A stretch of DNA of 13,539 bases from Gammaproteobacteria bacterium (GCA_007570905.1 RKSI01000189.1:1-13539), one strand, 5' to 3'. Positions 7,388-13,408 are shown, counted from the first letter of the stretch. Numbers and translations are program-made. The notes: a model not told the origin generated them from the letters alone.

Positions 7388-8317
7388 TCACGAGACGGCG
7401 ACGCGCCCGCCGGCGCACTCGTCAATGGGTTCGTCAATGGGGTCGCCGGCGAGGTCGCGGTGCTGGCGGGTGACGCTGCACCGCTGCGCCGGCATGTCGT
7501 CGCGCAGCCGCCGGTGAAGTTTCTCGACGACATAGACCGAGCGGTGGCGCCCGCCGGTGCAGCCGACCGACACCGTCAGATAACTGCGCGCGTCGGAACT
7601 GAACTGCGGCAGCCACGCGCGCAGAAAACGCCCCAGGTCGTCGAGCATCTCGCCGCAGCGCCTGTCGCCGTCGAGAAAACGGATGACCGGCTCGTCGCGC
7701 CCGGTGTAACGGCGCAGCCCCGGCTGCCAGTAGGGGTTGGGCAGGCAGCGCACATCAAACACATAGTCCGAATTGGCCGGCACCCCGTTTTTGTAGCCGA
7801 ACGACTGAATCAGCACCGACAGCGCCGTCGTGCCGAGGCACAGGTGGCGCGAGACGAGGTCCTTCAACTGGTTCTGGTTGAGGTTGGCGGTGTCGATCTT
7901 CATCGTCGCGCTCATCAGGATATCGTTCAGCAGTTCCTTCTCGTTTTCAATATGCTCCTCGAGCGTCCTGTCCGGCTGGTGCACCGCCATCGGGTGCGGG
8001 CGCCGCGTCTCGTTGTAGCGGCGCAGAAGCGTTTCGGTGTCGGCGTCGATGAACAGCACATCGGTCTCGATGCCCGCCGCCGCCAGTTGCTCAAGCGCCG
8101 CCCGGAAACCGGCCTTCGGCGTGCGCAAACTGCGCGCGTCCACGCTGACGGCGATGTGGTCGCCGAGCGCGACGCCGCCGGCGGCGATGGCGCTGATGAA
8201 GCCGCCGAGAAATTCCAGCGGCAGGTTGTCGATGCAGTAGAACTGGTGGTCTTCAAGCGTGTGCAGCGCCACCGATTTGCCGGCCCCGGAGAGGCCGCTG
8301 ATGATGACGATTCTCAC
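7388..8317 (-). CDS. rapZ: RapZ family nucleotide-binding / RNase adapter protein
   Basis: In enterics RapZ senses glucosamine-6-phosphate and directs RNase E to the small RNA GlmZ, tuning amino-sugar synthesis; whether that RNA partner exists here is unknown. The product is 309 residues. It has an N-terminal P-loop GLSGAGKS at 8-15, YCIDNLP at 27-33, VSVDAR at 57-62 and VLFIDADTETLLRRY at 87-101. The C-terminal domain has FGYKNGVPANSDYVFDVRCLPNPYW and the basic, RNA-binding-like VGCTGGRHRSVYVVEKL at 251-267. The start is GTG 8317, inside a GTGA overlap with hprK. The protein runs about 20 residues past the usual HRDL end, and this tail contains a small in-frame duplication (PIDEPIDE). In organisms with hprK this gene is often called yvcJ. 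Family confidence is high, cellular role moderate. Confidence 0.94.
   Translation of the reverse strand: MRIVIISGLSGAGKSVALHTLEDHQFYCIDNLPLEFLGGFISAIAAGGVALGDHIAVSVDARSLRTPKAGFRAALEQLAAAGIETDVLFIDADTETLLRRYNETRRPHPMAVHQPDRTLEEHIENEKELLNDILMSATMKIDTANLNQNQLKDLVSRHLCLGTTALSVLIQSFGYKNGVPANSDYVFDVRCLPNPYWQPGLRRYTGRDEPVIRFLDGDRRCGEMLDDLGRFLRAWLPQFSSDARSYLTVSVGCTGGRHRSVYVVEKLHRRLRDDMPAQRCSVTRQHRDLAGDPIDEPIDECAGGRVAVS
7419..7442 (-). repeat. 12-base tandem duplication in the rapZ 3' end
   Basis: On the plus strand TCGTCAATGGGT is followed directly by TCGTCAATGGGG, 11 of 12 bases identical. It encodes the repeated ProIleAspGlu in the variable RapZ tail and keeps the frame. Confidence 0.7.
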
Positions 8318-9258
8318 GCCGCGCCGCCGTCCATGCAGGCGCGCTGGCGCTCGGTGATTTCACGCTCGGTGTAGTCGCCGTCGAGTTGCAGCAGGTGGTT
8401 GCGAACCGCCGCCTCGGCCATCACCGCGAGGTTGCGGCCCGGCGCCACCGGCAGTTTGAACACCGGCACCGACAGCCCCAGCACATCGCGCGTCTCGCGG
8501 ATGCCGGCGAGGCGGTCGCGGTCGGCGCCGCTGCCCGGCTGCGCGGCCTCAAAGTGAATGATTAATTTCAGGTATTTGCTTTTCTTGATGGCGCTGTTGC
8601 CGTACATCTTGCGGATGTTGAGAACGCCGAGGCCGCGCACCTCGAGAAAGTCCTGTATCACCGGCGGCGACCGCCCCTCGATGATGTCGGGCGCGATGCG
8701 CGTGAACACCGGCGCGTCGTCGGCAATCAGGCGGTGGCCGCGGGTAATCAGTTCCAGCGCCAGTTCGCTCTTGCCGACGCCGCTTTCGCCGGTCAGCAGC
8801 ACGCCGATGCTCGTCACCTCCATGAAGACGCCGTGCATCGTGATTTTCTCGGCCAGCGCGCGCGCCAGCAGATAGCGCAGGTCGTTGACGATGTGCTCGC
8901 CCGGCGTGTCGGAGGTGAACAGGCCGATGTCGTTGGCGTCGGCGCGCTCGGACATCTGGCGCATCGGCTGCTGGCCGCTGGTCACGATGACCGCGAGGCA
9001 GGTCTTGCTGAACAGTTTCTCCAGCGCGACTTCCAGCATGTCCGCGTCGAGTTTGTTCAGGTGGTTCATCTCCACCTTGTCCACGATGTGCACCTGGCTG
9101 GAGTGAATCGGGTTGAAATAGCCGGTGATGCCGATTTGCGAACTCTCGCGCGCGTTGACAAACCTGCGTTCGGCGGCGCCTTTGCCGGCGACCCATTCCA
9201 GTTCCAGTTGGCCGCCCAGTTTGTCGTGCAGTTCGGCCACCGTCAGCGTGTCGTTCAT
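8314..9258 (-). CDS. hprK: HPr kinase/phosphorylase
   Basis: Bifunctional enzyme that phosphorylates HPr on Ser46 with ATP or pyrophosphate and removes that phosphate by phosphorolysis, coupling the PTS to energy state. It has 314 residues. The N-terminal domain covers about 1-130. The catalytic domain has His142 in ITMHGVFMEV, the Walker A loop GESGVGKS at 157-164 preceded by IGVLLT, HRLIADDAP at 175-183 with the paired aspartates, and the HprK signature FLEVRGLGVLNIRKMYG at 204-220. The RET motif (RETRDVLG) at 254-261 follows. ATG 9258 overlaps the ptsN TGA (ATGA), and the stop overlaps rapZ as GTGA. In Gram-negative bacteria HprK typically sits beside rpoN/ptsN, as here, rather than serving CcpA-type catabolite repression. 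Confidence 0.96.
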   Translation of the reverse strand: MNDTLTVAELHDKLGGQLELEWVAGKGAAERRFVNARESSQIGITGYFNPIHSSQVHIVDKVEMNHLNKLDADMLEVALEKLFSKTCLAVIVTSGQQPMRQMSERADANDIGLFTSDTPGEHIVNDLRYLLARALAEKITMHGVFMEVTSIGVLLTGESGVGKSELALELITRGHRLIADDAPVFTRIAPDIIEGRSPPVIQDFLEVRGLGVLNIRKMYGNSAIKKSKYLKLIIHFEAAQPGSGADRDRLAGIRETRDVLGLSVPVFKLPVAPGRNLAVMAEAAVRNHLLQLDGDYTEREITERQRACMDGGAA

Positions 9259-9716
9259 TGCTCCTGCGCCCCCTGCCGCAACAGGCCGAGTATCTCGTCG
9301 GCGCTGCCGGCCTCAAGCAGGCGGCGCACGAACACCGGCTCGTTCAACTGCGTCGCCAGCCCGGCGAGCAGGTCCAGATGCTGCTGGGTGGCGTCTTCCG
9401 GCACCAGCAGCGCGAAGAACAACCGCACCGGCAGGCCGTCGGCGGCGTCGTAATCTATGCCGTCGCCGACCCGCAGCAGCGCCGCCAGCGGGCGGTCGAG
9501 GCCGGTGATGCGGCAGTGCGGAATCGCGGCGCCGTGGCCGACGGCGGTGCTGCCCATCTGCTCGCGCTCAAACAGCGCGGTGAAGACCTGGCGCGCCTTG
9601 AGCGCCACGCTTTGCGATGTCAGCAGTTCGGACAGCGTCTCAAGCGTCTTCTTCTTGCTGCTGACCGAGTCGAGCAGCCGGATTTGCGCGGTCGTCAGAT
9701 AGCGGCTGAAGTGCAT
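9255..9716 (-). CDS. ptsN: Nitrogen regulatory EIIA (EIIA-Ntr, PtsN)
   Basis: A cytoplasmic phosphoprotein of 153 residues that receives phosphate from HPr/NPr and, in its dephosphorylated or phosphorylated state, regulates partners such as potassium transporters and sensor kinases in other proteobacteria. It belongs to the fructose/mannitol EIIA fold. The active site is VGHGAAIPHCRI at 59-70, where His67 is the expected phosphorylated residue and His61 its partner. LFFALLVPEDATQQHLDLLAGLATQL (about 99-124) is the conserved second half with the VP...H..LLA pattern. The start ATG 9716 lies 6 bases downstream of the hpf stop. Location between hpf and hprK is the standard one. All residues for function are present; targets cannot be inferred from the window. 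Confidence 0.94.
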   Translation of the reverse strand: MHFSRYLTTAQIRLLDSVSSKKKTLETLSELLTSQSVALKARQVFTALFEREQMGSTAVGHGAAIPHCRITGLDRPLAALLRVGDGIDYDAADGLPVRLFFALLVPEDATQQHLDLLAGLATQLNEPVFVRRLLEAGSADEILGLLRQGAQEQ

Positions 9717-9722
9717 CTCGGC

Positions 9723-10046
9723 CTACCTGCCGGACGGGTAGTGCGCGCCCTCTTGATTGTGGTGGTCGCGGAGTTTCTCCTTGTGCTTGACAATCTGGCG
9801 GTCGAGTTTGTGCGCCAGCGTGTCGATGGTCGCATACATGTCCTCCGAATGCGCCTCGGCGAAGAAGTCGTGGTGGCGGACATGAATCGTCGCCTCGGCG
9901 ATGTGCCGGTTTTTCTGCACCTTCAGAACGACATGGATGTTGACGACATGGTCGAAGTGTTTTGTCAGGCGCGCCAGTTTTTCCTGGACATGCCGCTCGA
10001 TGGCGTCGGTAACCTGAAAGTGCTGCCCTGAAATCTGAACTTGCAT
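9723..10046 (-). CDS. hpf: Ribosome hibernation promoting factor, short form
   Basis: Binds the decoding centre of the 30S subunit in slow growth and promotes 100S ribosome dimers or protects idle ribosomes. At 107 residues it is the short HPF/YfiA type, without the long C-terminal dimerisation domain. It starts MQVQISGQHFQVTDAIERHV and carries the beta-alpha-beta-beta-beta-alpha pattern, with basic patches around KLARLTKHF at 23-31 and a helix IDTLAHKLDRQIVKHKEKLRD (74-94). The tail DHHNQEGAHYPSGR is slightly longer than E. coli Hpf. The start ATG 10046 is fixed by a strong Shine-Dalgarno (AGGAGG, 10056-10051). The open frame runs on far upstream in rpoN, but that extension is a shadow. The gene lies in its usual slot between rpoN and ptsN, so nitrogen or energy stress may co-regulate it with the PTS. 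Confidence 0.94.
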   Translation of the reverse strand: MQVQISGQHFQVTDAIERHVQEKLARLTKHFDHVVNIHVVLKVQKNRHIAEATIHVRHHDFFAEAHSEDMYATIDTLAHKLDRQIVKHKEKLRDHHNQEGAHYPSGR

Positions 10047-10049
10047 TGC

Positions 10050-10056
10050 TCCTCCT
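10050..10056 (-). promoter_or_regulatory. Strong ribosome binding site of hpf
   Basis: On the minus strand GAGGAGGAGCAATG: AGGAGG ends four bases before the hpf ATG. It decides the start of hpf within a frame that stays open upstream through rpoN, and it is the only strong Shine-Dalgarno in the nine-gene minus-strand operon. Confidence 0.75.
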
Positions 10057-10099
10057 CGCGTTGTGTCCGTGCGGACGATTGGTTTGCAGTTGGCTGCAG

Positions 10100-11404
10100 T
10101 TAGTTTGGCGCCGGCATCGCGCGCCGCGCCGACGACACCGGTATCCTCATGCTCTCGCGGTATTTGGCGACGGTGCGCCGCGCGATGCAAACGCCGTCGC
10201 GGTTCAGGCGCTCGGCAATCTGGCGGTCGCTGAGCGGGCTTGCGCGGTCTTCCGCCGACAGCAGGCCGCGAATCCTGGCCTTCGCCGCCGCCGCCGAATG
10301 GCCGTTCTCGCCGCCGAGGCTGCTGGAAAAGAAATAGCGCAGTTCGTACAGCCCGGCGGGCGTCATCATGTATTTCTCGCGGGTCGCGCGCGACACGGTG
10401 GACTCGTGCAGCGACAGTTGCCGCGCGATGCGCTGCGCCGTCAGCGGCTTCAGCCCTTCTTCGCGGCGCTTGATGAAACCGCGCTGGTGGCCGAGAATCG
10501 CGCGCGCGACTTTCAGCAGCGTGTCGTTGCGGCTTCTGACGCCGTAGATTAACTGGCGCACTTCGCGCAGGCGCTCCCGCAGGTATTCGCGGTCGCCGCC
10601 GGCGCCGCTTTGCCTCAGCAGTTGCGCGTAACTTTTCCTGACCGAGAGTTTCGGCACAAGATACGGGTTGAGTTCCAGTTTCCAGCCGCCGCGCCCGTCG
10701 TCGCTTGCCACCAGGTCGGGAATCACGACCGGCGGCGCGGCGCCGCCGATTTGCGAGCCGGGCTTCGGGTTCAGCGAGCGTATCAGCCGCACCGCGGCGC
10801 CGAGTTCGGCCTCGCTGCAGCCGTGCGCGCGGCACAGCGCCGCGTGGTCGCGCGCCGCCAGCATGGCGAGGTGTTGTTCAACGATGGCGCTTGCAAGGGC
10901 CGCCGCGCCGTCGTCTTCGCGCCGCGCAAGTTGCGCCGCCAGGCATTCCGCCGGCGAGCGCGCGCCGCAGCCGGCGGGGTCGAGCGTCAGCACCAGCCGC
11001 ACCGCCGCGTCCGTCTCTTCCGCTGTCAGCGCCGCATCGGGCGCGCCGCGCAGGTAGCCGTCGTCATCGAGCGCCTCAATGACGGCGACGGCGGCGGCGT
11101 GGCGGCGTTCGTCCAGGCCGAGCAGCGCGACCTGGCGCGACAGGTGTTCGCGCAGGCCGCCGTCATCGGCGGCGATGCGCTCAAGCGCGTCGCCCGCGTG
11201 CGCGCCGGCGGCGGACGGCGGCGGCGCCTGCGCCTCGCAGGGGTCGGTGTTTTCCGCCTCAAGCAGCGGGTTGGATTCGTGCAGGTTGCGGATTTCCTCG
11301 CGCAGGTCGGCGCCGGACAGCCGCAGCAGGCGCAGCGATTGTTTCAGGCCGGGCGTCAGCGCGAAACGCCGGGCCGTTTTCAGCGATGGAGTGCTTTGCA
11401 GCAT
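10100..11404 (-). CDS. rpoN: RNA polymerase sigma-54 factor
   Basis: Alternative sigma factor recognising -24/-12 promoters and needing an AAA+ enhancer-binding activator; typical targets are nitrogen, motility and surface genes. It has 434 residues, shorter than the E. coli protein (477), mainly because acidic region II is brief (about 50-75). Region I is ALTPGLKQSLRLLRLSGADLREEI (15-38), the activator-responsive Gln/Leu-rich segment, here with fewer glutamines than usual. The core-binding domain follows, with DDDGYLRG and NPKPGSQ. The helix-turn-helix region includes ITARQIARQL-like LTAQRIARQLSLHESTVSRAT. The RpoN box ARRTVAKYRE is complete at 408-417. ATG 11404 is the first codon of the conserved N-terminus. 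The gene heads the operon and diverges from kdsC across 65 bases. A strong promoter is not evident. Confidence 0.96.
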   Translation of the reverse strand: MLQSTPSLKTARRFALTPGLKQSLRLLRLSGADLREEIRNLHESNPLLEAENTDPCEAQAPPPSAAGAHAGDALERIAADDGGLREHLSRQVALLGLDERRHAAAVAVIEALDDDGYLRGAPDAALTAEETDAAVRLVLTLDPAGCGARSPAECLAAQLARREDDGAAALASAIVEQHLAMLAARDHAALCRAHGCSEAELGAAVRLIRSLNPKPGSQIGGAAPPVVIPDLVASDDGRGGWKLELNPYLVPKLSVRKSYAQLLRQSGAGGDREYLRERLREVRQLIYGVRSRNDTLLKVARAILGHQRGFIKRREEGLKPLTAQRIARQLSLHESTVSRATREKYMMTPAGLYELRYFFSSSLGGENGHSAAAAKARIRGLLSAEDRASPLSDRQIAERLNRDGVCIARRTVAKYRESMRIPVSSARRAMPAPN

Positions 11405-11469
11405 GGTTATAGTAGTATGGTCAACGCCCGCAAGGGCCTATTCTATCACCTGTTCACCCACTATTTACG
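11405..11469. promoter_or_regulatory. Intergenic region between divergent rpoN and kdsC
   Basis: 65 bases that must carry the start signals of both genes. Seen: a small perfect hairpin GCCC-GCAA-GGGC (11426-11437). On the minus strand, TTGCGG (11433-11428) lies 16 bases from TATAAC (11411-11406), but this -10 ends one base before the rpoN ATG, so its transcript would start inside the gene. On the plus strand TATTCT (11439-11444) is a weak -10 without a clear -35. Neither gene has a Shine-Dalgarno. Low confidence in every element. Confidence 0.3.
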
Positions 11470-11985
11470 ATGGACGACAAAATCCCGCAAAACATCCCCC
11501 CAGGGGCCGCCGCGATTGAACTGATAGTGTTTGATGTGGACGGCGTGCTGACCGACGGCAGGCTGTGCTTCGGCGCCGACGGCGGCGAGATGAAGTGTTT
11601 TGATGTCAAGGACGGCCACGGCATCTGCCTGCTGCACGAGCGCGGCATCCAGGTCGCCGTCGCCAGCGCGCGCGACAGCGCCGTCGTCGCCCGGCGCATG
11701 GCCGAACTCGGCGTTGAGCATCTGTACCAGGGCTGCCGCGACAAGGCCGCGGTGCTCGACGCGCTGCTGGTGCGCTTCGGTCTCGCCGCCGAACAAACCG
11801 CGTTCATGGGCGACGACGCCATCGACCTGCCGGCGATGGCGCGCGCCGGTCTCGCGCTCGCGCCCGCCGACGCCCACCGCGAAGTGCTGCGCCGCGCCGA
11901 CTGGGTCGCCGCGGCGAAAGGCGGGCGCGGCGCCGCGCGCGAGGCTTGCGATTTGCTGCTGGACGCGCGCGCGCGGCGCGGATAG
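11470..11985 (+). CDS. kdsC: 3-deoxy-D-manno-octulosonate 8-phosphate phosphatase
   Basis: Removes phosphate from Kdo-8-phosphate to give Kdo, the inner-core sugar of lipopolysaccharide, in the cytoplasm. It is a HAD-family enzyme of the small, cap-less C0 type that works as a tetramer; the 171 residues match the family. Motifs: LIVFDVDGVLTDG at 18-30 with nucleophile Asp22 and acid/base Asp24, motif II Ser66 in VASARDS, Lys92 in CRDKAAVLD, and GDDAIDLPAM at 114-123 with the Mg2+ ligands Asp115 and Asp116. The end AKGGRGAAREACDLLL is typical. ATG 11470 is the only sensible start and lacks a Shine-Dalgarno. In many gammaproteobacteria kdsC is followed by lptC-lptA-lptB-rpoN on one strand; here it points away from rpoN and the lpt genes are missing. 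An outer-membrane protein gene follows. Confidence 0.95.
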   Translation: MDDKIPQNIPPGAAAIELIVFDVDGVLTDGRLCFGADGGEMKCFDVKDGHGICLLHERGIQVAVASARDSAVVARRMAELGVEHLYQGCRDKAAVLDALLVRFGLAAEQTAFMGDDAIDLPAMARAGLALAPADAHREVLRRADWVAAAKGGRGAAREACDLLLDARARRG

Positions 11986-11988
11986 AAT
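11959..11988 (+). promoter_or_regulatory. Candidate promoter of the outer-membrane protein gene
   Basis: TAGAAT (11983-11988, 5/6 to the -10 consensus) overlaps the kdsC stop codon in an otherwise very GC-rich stretch, with a poor -35 (CTGGAC, 11959-11964, 18 bases upstream). The predicted start near 11995 leaves a 20-base leader containing the Shine-Dalgarno. Pattern only. Confidence 0.35.
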
Positions 11989-12002
11989 GCCGCCTTCACC
12001 GC

Positions 12003-12009
12003 AAGGAGG
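12003..12009 (+). promoter_or_regulatory. Strong ribosome binding site of the outer-membrane protein gene
   Basis: AAGGAGG lies five bases before ATG 12015, fixing that start over upstream in-frame codons and over the out-of-frame ATG at 12011. It implies efficient translation, as expected for an abundant porin-like protein. Confidence 0.75.
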
Positions 12010-12014
12010 AATGC

Positions 12015-12983
12015 ATGAAAAACACCACCCCGAACATCACCGCGCTGATTCCGGCGCTGGCGTGCCTGCTCTTCGGGCCGCAGGCGCAGGCCGCCGGGCA
12101 GCCCTACATCGGCCTGAATCTGGGATTCGCCGTCGCGCCGAGCGCCGAGTTTGAATCGTTCAGTTCCGGCGTTCCGACCGCGTGCGACCTGCACCTGCCG
12201 CCGCGAGACCGCCCGTGGACCGCCGACTGCGCGCGGGCGACCGGCGATTCCTTCCTCAACCGCTGGGGCGGCGCCGACGCCGGCCACCTGGCCGGCCTTA
12301 GCGTCGGCTACGCGCTTGACCGCATGCCGCTCAGGCTGGAACTGGAATACTCCCACCGCAGCAACGAATATGACGACAACGATGTGTGGCGTCCGCTCGG
12401 CGGCAACTCATTGGCCAAACTGGCCGAGTTTGACGGCCTGACGATGCCGCCGGCGCCCGGCGTGTCCGGCATGCCCGGCGCCGGCGGCAGCGTCAGCAAC
12501 CGCCTCGAAGACATCGAGTCGCACGATGTCTTCTTCAATGTCTATTACGACCACAAGACCGAATCGCGCTGGACGCCATACATCGGCGCCGGCGTCGGCT
12601 GGTCGAGAACCGAGGCCGACATCCGCCTGCATTTCGTCCGCGACAACGATGTCGCGATAGTGCCCGCGCGCGGCACCATCAGCAGCCTTGAGGCCAGCGT
12701 GGACGACGACCTGTTCGGCTGGCAACTGCTGCTCGGCGCGGACTACGCCGTGGACGAGCGCCTGTCGGCGGGGGTGCGGCTGCGCTACGCGCGCTTCGGC
12801 GAGTTTGAGGGCGACCGCGAGCCGTGGGACACGCTGCGCGGCCACGAGTCCACCGTCGCGCCGCCGTCGCGGGTGGCCGACATCGGCGACCGCAGCAACA
12901 CCATCCTGTGGCAGGCCGAAAGCGACGACATTGAATACTGGGGCGTGACGCTGAGTCTTAAATACCGCTTTGACTGGATGTAA
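12015..12983 (+). CDS. Eight-stranded outer-membrane beta-barrel protein
   Basis: Not recognised as a named protein; 322 residues. A signal peptide (1-26 or so, ending QAQA before AGQPY) is followed by what reads as eight amphipathic strands: YIGLNLGFAVAP (31-42), HLAGLSVGYAL (91-101), PLRLELEYSHR (105-115), HDVFFNVYYDHK (170-181), YIGAGVGWSRTEADI (189-203), FGWQLLLGADYA (234-245), SAGVRLRYARFGEF (251-264) and YWGVTLSLKYRF (308-319). Three short periplasmic turns alternate with four long polar loops, the topology of OmpA/opacity-like barrels; strands 4-5 resemble the P44/Msp2 and Omp25 surface antigens. Loop 1 has two cysteines (57 and 72) that could form a disulfide. Loop 2 is Pro/Gly rich. 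The protein ends RFDWM, so the usual terminal aromatic is one residue in. Structural role, adhesion or surface exposure is inference. It follows kdsC, another envelope gene. Confidence 0.85.
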   Translation: MKNTTPNITALIPALACLLFGPQAQAAGQPYIGLNLGFAVAPSAEFESFSSGVPTACDLHLPPRDRPWTADCARATGDSFLNRWGGADAGHLAGLSVGYALDRMPLRLELEYSHRSNEYDDNDVWRPLGGNSLAKLAEFDGLTMPPAPGVSGMPGAGGSVSNRLEDIESHDVFFNVYYDHKTESRWTPYIGAGVGWSRTEADIRLHFVRDNDVAIVPARGTISSLEASVDDDLFGWQLLLGADYAVDERLSAGVRLRYARFGEFEGDREPWDTLRGHESTVAPPSRVADIGDRSNTILWQAESDDIEYWGVTLSLKYRFDWM

Positions 12984-13020
12984 CCACGGCGTCATGCAAC
13001 CCCGGCGCTCGCGTGGCCGA

Positions 13021-13104
13021 TGGGGACGGCGGGATTCGAACCCGCACGGCACTTGGGCCAATGGATTTTAAGTCCAAAGCGTCTGCCAATTCCGCCACGT
13101 CCCC
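13021..13104 (-). tRNA. tRNA-Leu (anticodon UAA)
   Basis: 84 bases folding as a class II tRNA. The acceptor GGGGACG pairs with CGTCCCC, with discriminator A at 13021. The anticodon loop CTTAAAA gives anticodon UAA (13070-13068). There is a long variable arm (GGC/GCC stem) and a T arm GCGGGTTCGAATCCCGC. It reads UUA and UUG codons. The 3' CCA is not encoded: the discriminator is followed by TCG, so CCA must be added after transcription. It corresponds in isoacceptor and position to E. coli leuZ. It lies 26 bases downstream of tRNA-Cys on the same strand and is probably co-transcribed. Confidence 0.96.
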
Positions 13105-13128
13105 GCCGGTGGCGTGGCCGCCGCGAGA

Positions 13129-13202
13129 TGGAGGCTAGTGCCGGAGTCGAACCGGCGTACACGGCTTTGCAGGCCGCTGCATAACCACTCTGCCAACTAG
13201 CC
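13129..13202 (-). tRNA. tRNA-Cys (anticodon GCA)
   Basis: 74 bases including an encoded CCA (13131-13129). The acceptor GGCTAGT pairs with ACTAGCC, discriminator U. The anticodon loop CTGCAAA gives GCA (13170-13168), and the T arm is CCGGTTCGACTCCGG. The D-arm and the GTGGTTATGCAGCGG segment closely follow E. coli tRNA-Cys. It corresponds to E. coli cysT and lies between tRNA-Gly and tRNA-Leu, first in the minus-strand pair. Confidence 0.97.
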
Positions 13203-13265
13203 CGTGCCGGGTCGCGGCAAGTCCACGCCGCAAAGGTTACCATTATTCGCGCCCGATGGCCTCTA
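13203..13265 (-). promoter_or_regulatory. Probable promoter region of the tRNA-Cys/tRNA-Leu unit
   Basis: Spacer between the divergent tRNA-Cys and tRNA-Gly genes. A small AT-rich patch (about 13237-13250) offers minus-strand -10 candidates such as AATAAT (13247-13242) and TAACCT, but no convincing -35 is seen at the right distance. A promoter is expected here because the upstream gene on this strand is interrupted by an opposing tRNA. The exact site is not resolved. Confidence 0.35.
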
Positions 13266-13294
13266 TTGACTGCGCCGCGCCGTTGTAAGACAAT
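13266..13294 (+). promoter_or_regulatory. Sigma-70 promoter of tRNA-Gly
   Basis: TTGACT (13266-13271, 5/6 to consensus), 17 bases of spacer, then GACAAT (13289-13294, 4/6). The following GGCGGGC is a GC-rich discriminator, typical of stringently controlled stable-RNA promoters. The predicted start near 13301 is 12 bases before the mature tRNA. Confidence 0.6.
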
Positions 13295-13312
13295 GGCGGG
13301 CGACGCTGCGGC

Positions 13313-13388
13313 GCGGGAATAGCTCAGCTGGTAGAGCGCAACCTTGCCAAGGTTGAGGTCGCGAGTTCGAACCTCGTTTCCCGCTCCA
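13313..13388 (+). tRNA. tRNA-Gly (anticodon GCC)
   Basis: 76 bases with encoded CCA (13386-13388). The acceptor GCGGGAA pairs with TTCCCGC, discriminator U; the D arm is GCTCAGCTGGTAGAGC; the anticodon loop TTGCCAA gives GCC (13346-13348); the T arm is GCGAGTTCGAACCTCGT. It corresponds to E. coli glyW, but here it runs opposite to tRNA-Cys, tRNA-Leu and pgsA. Its 3' end faces the pgsA stop across 20 bases with no visible terminator. It holds both AGCT sites found in the window, at conserved D-arm positions. Confidence 0.97.
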
Positions 13389-13408
13389 TTTTGGCGCCGC
13401 CATTGCCT

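Noticed and set aside
10065..10076. Inverted repeat GTCCG-TG-CGGAC between rpoN and hpf
   Set aside because: The two-base loop is too tight for the full stem and there is no T run, so it is not supported as a terminator or attenuator.
9258..11519. Open frames on the plus strand opposite ptsN, hpf and rpoN, including one of about 300 codons
   Set aside because: Antisense to conserved genes and without plausible protein features.
12984..13020. Possible terminator between the outer-membrane protein gene and tRNA-Leu (CCACG...CGTGG)
   Set aside because: Only a five-base stem with a long loop and no T run on either strand; too weak to call.
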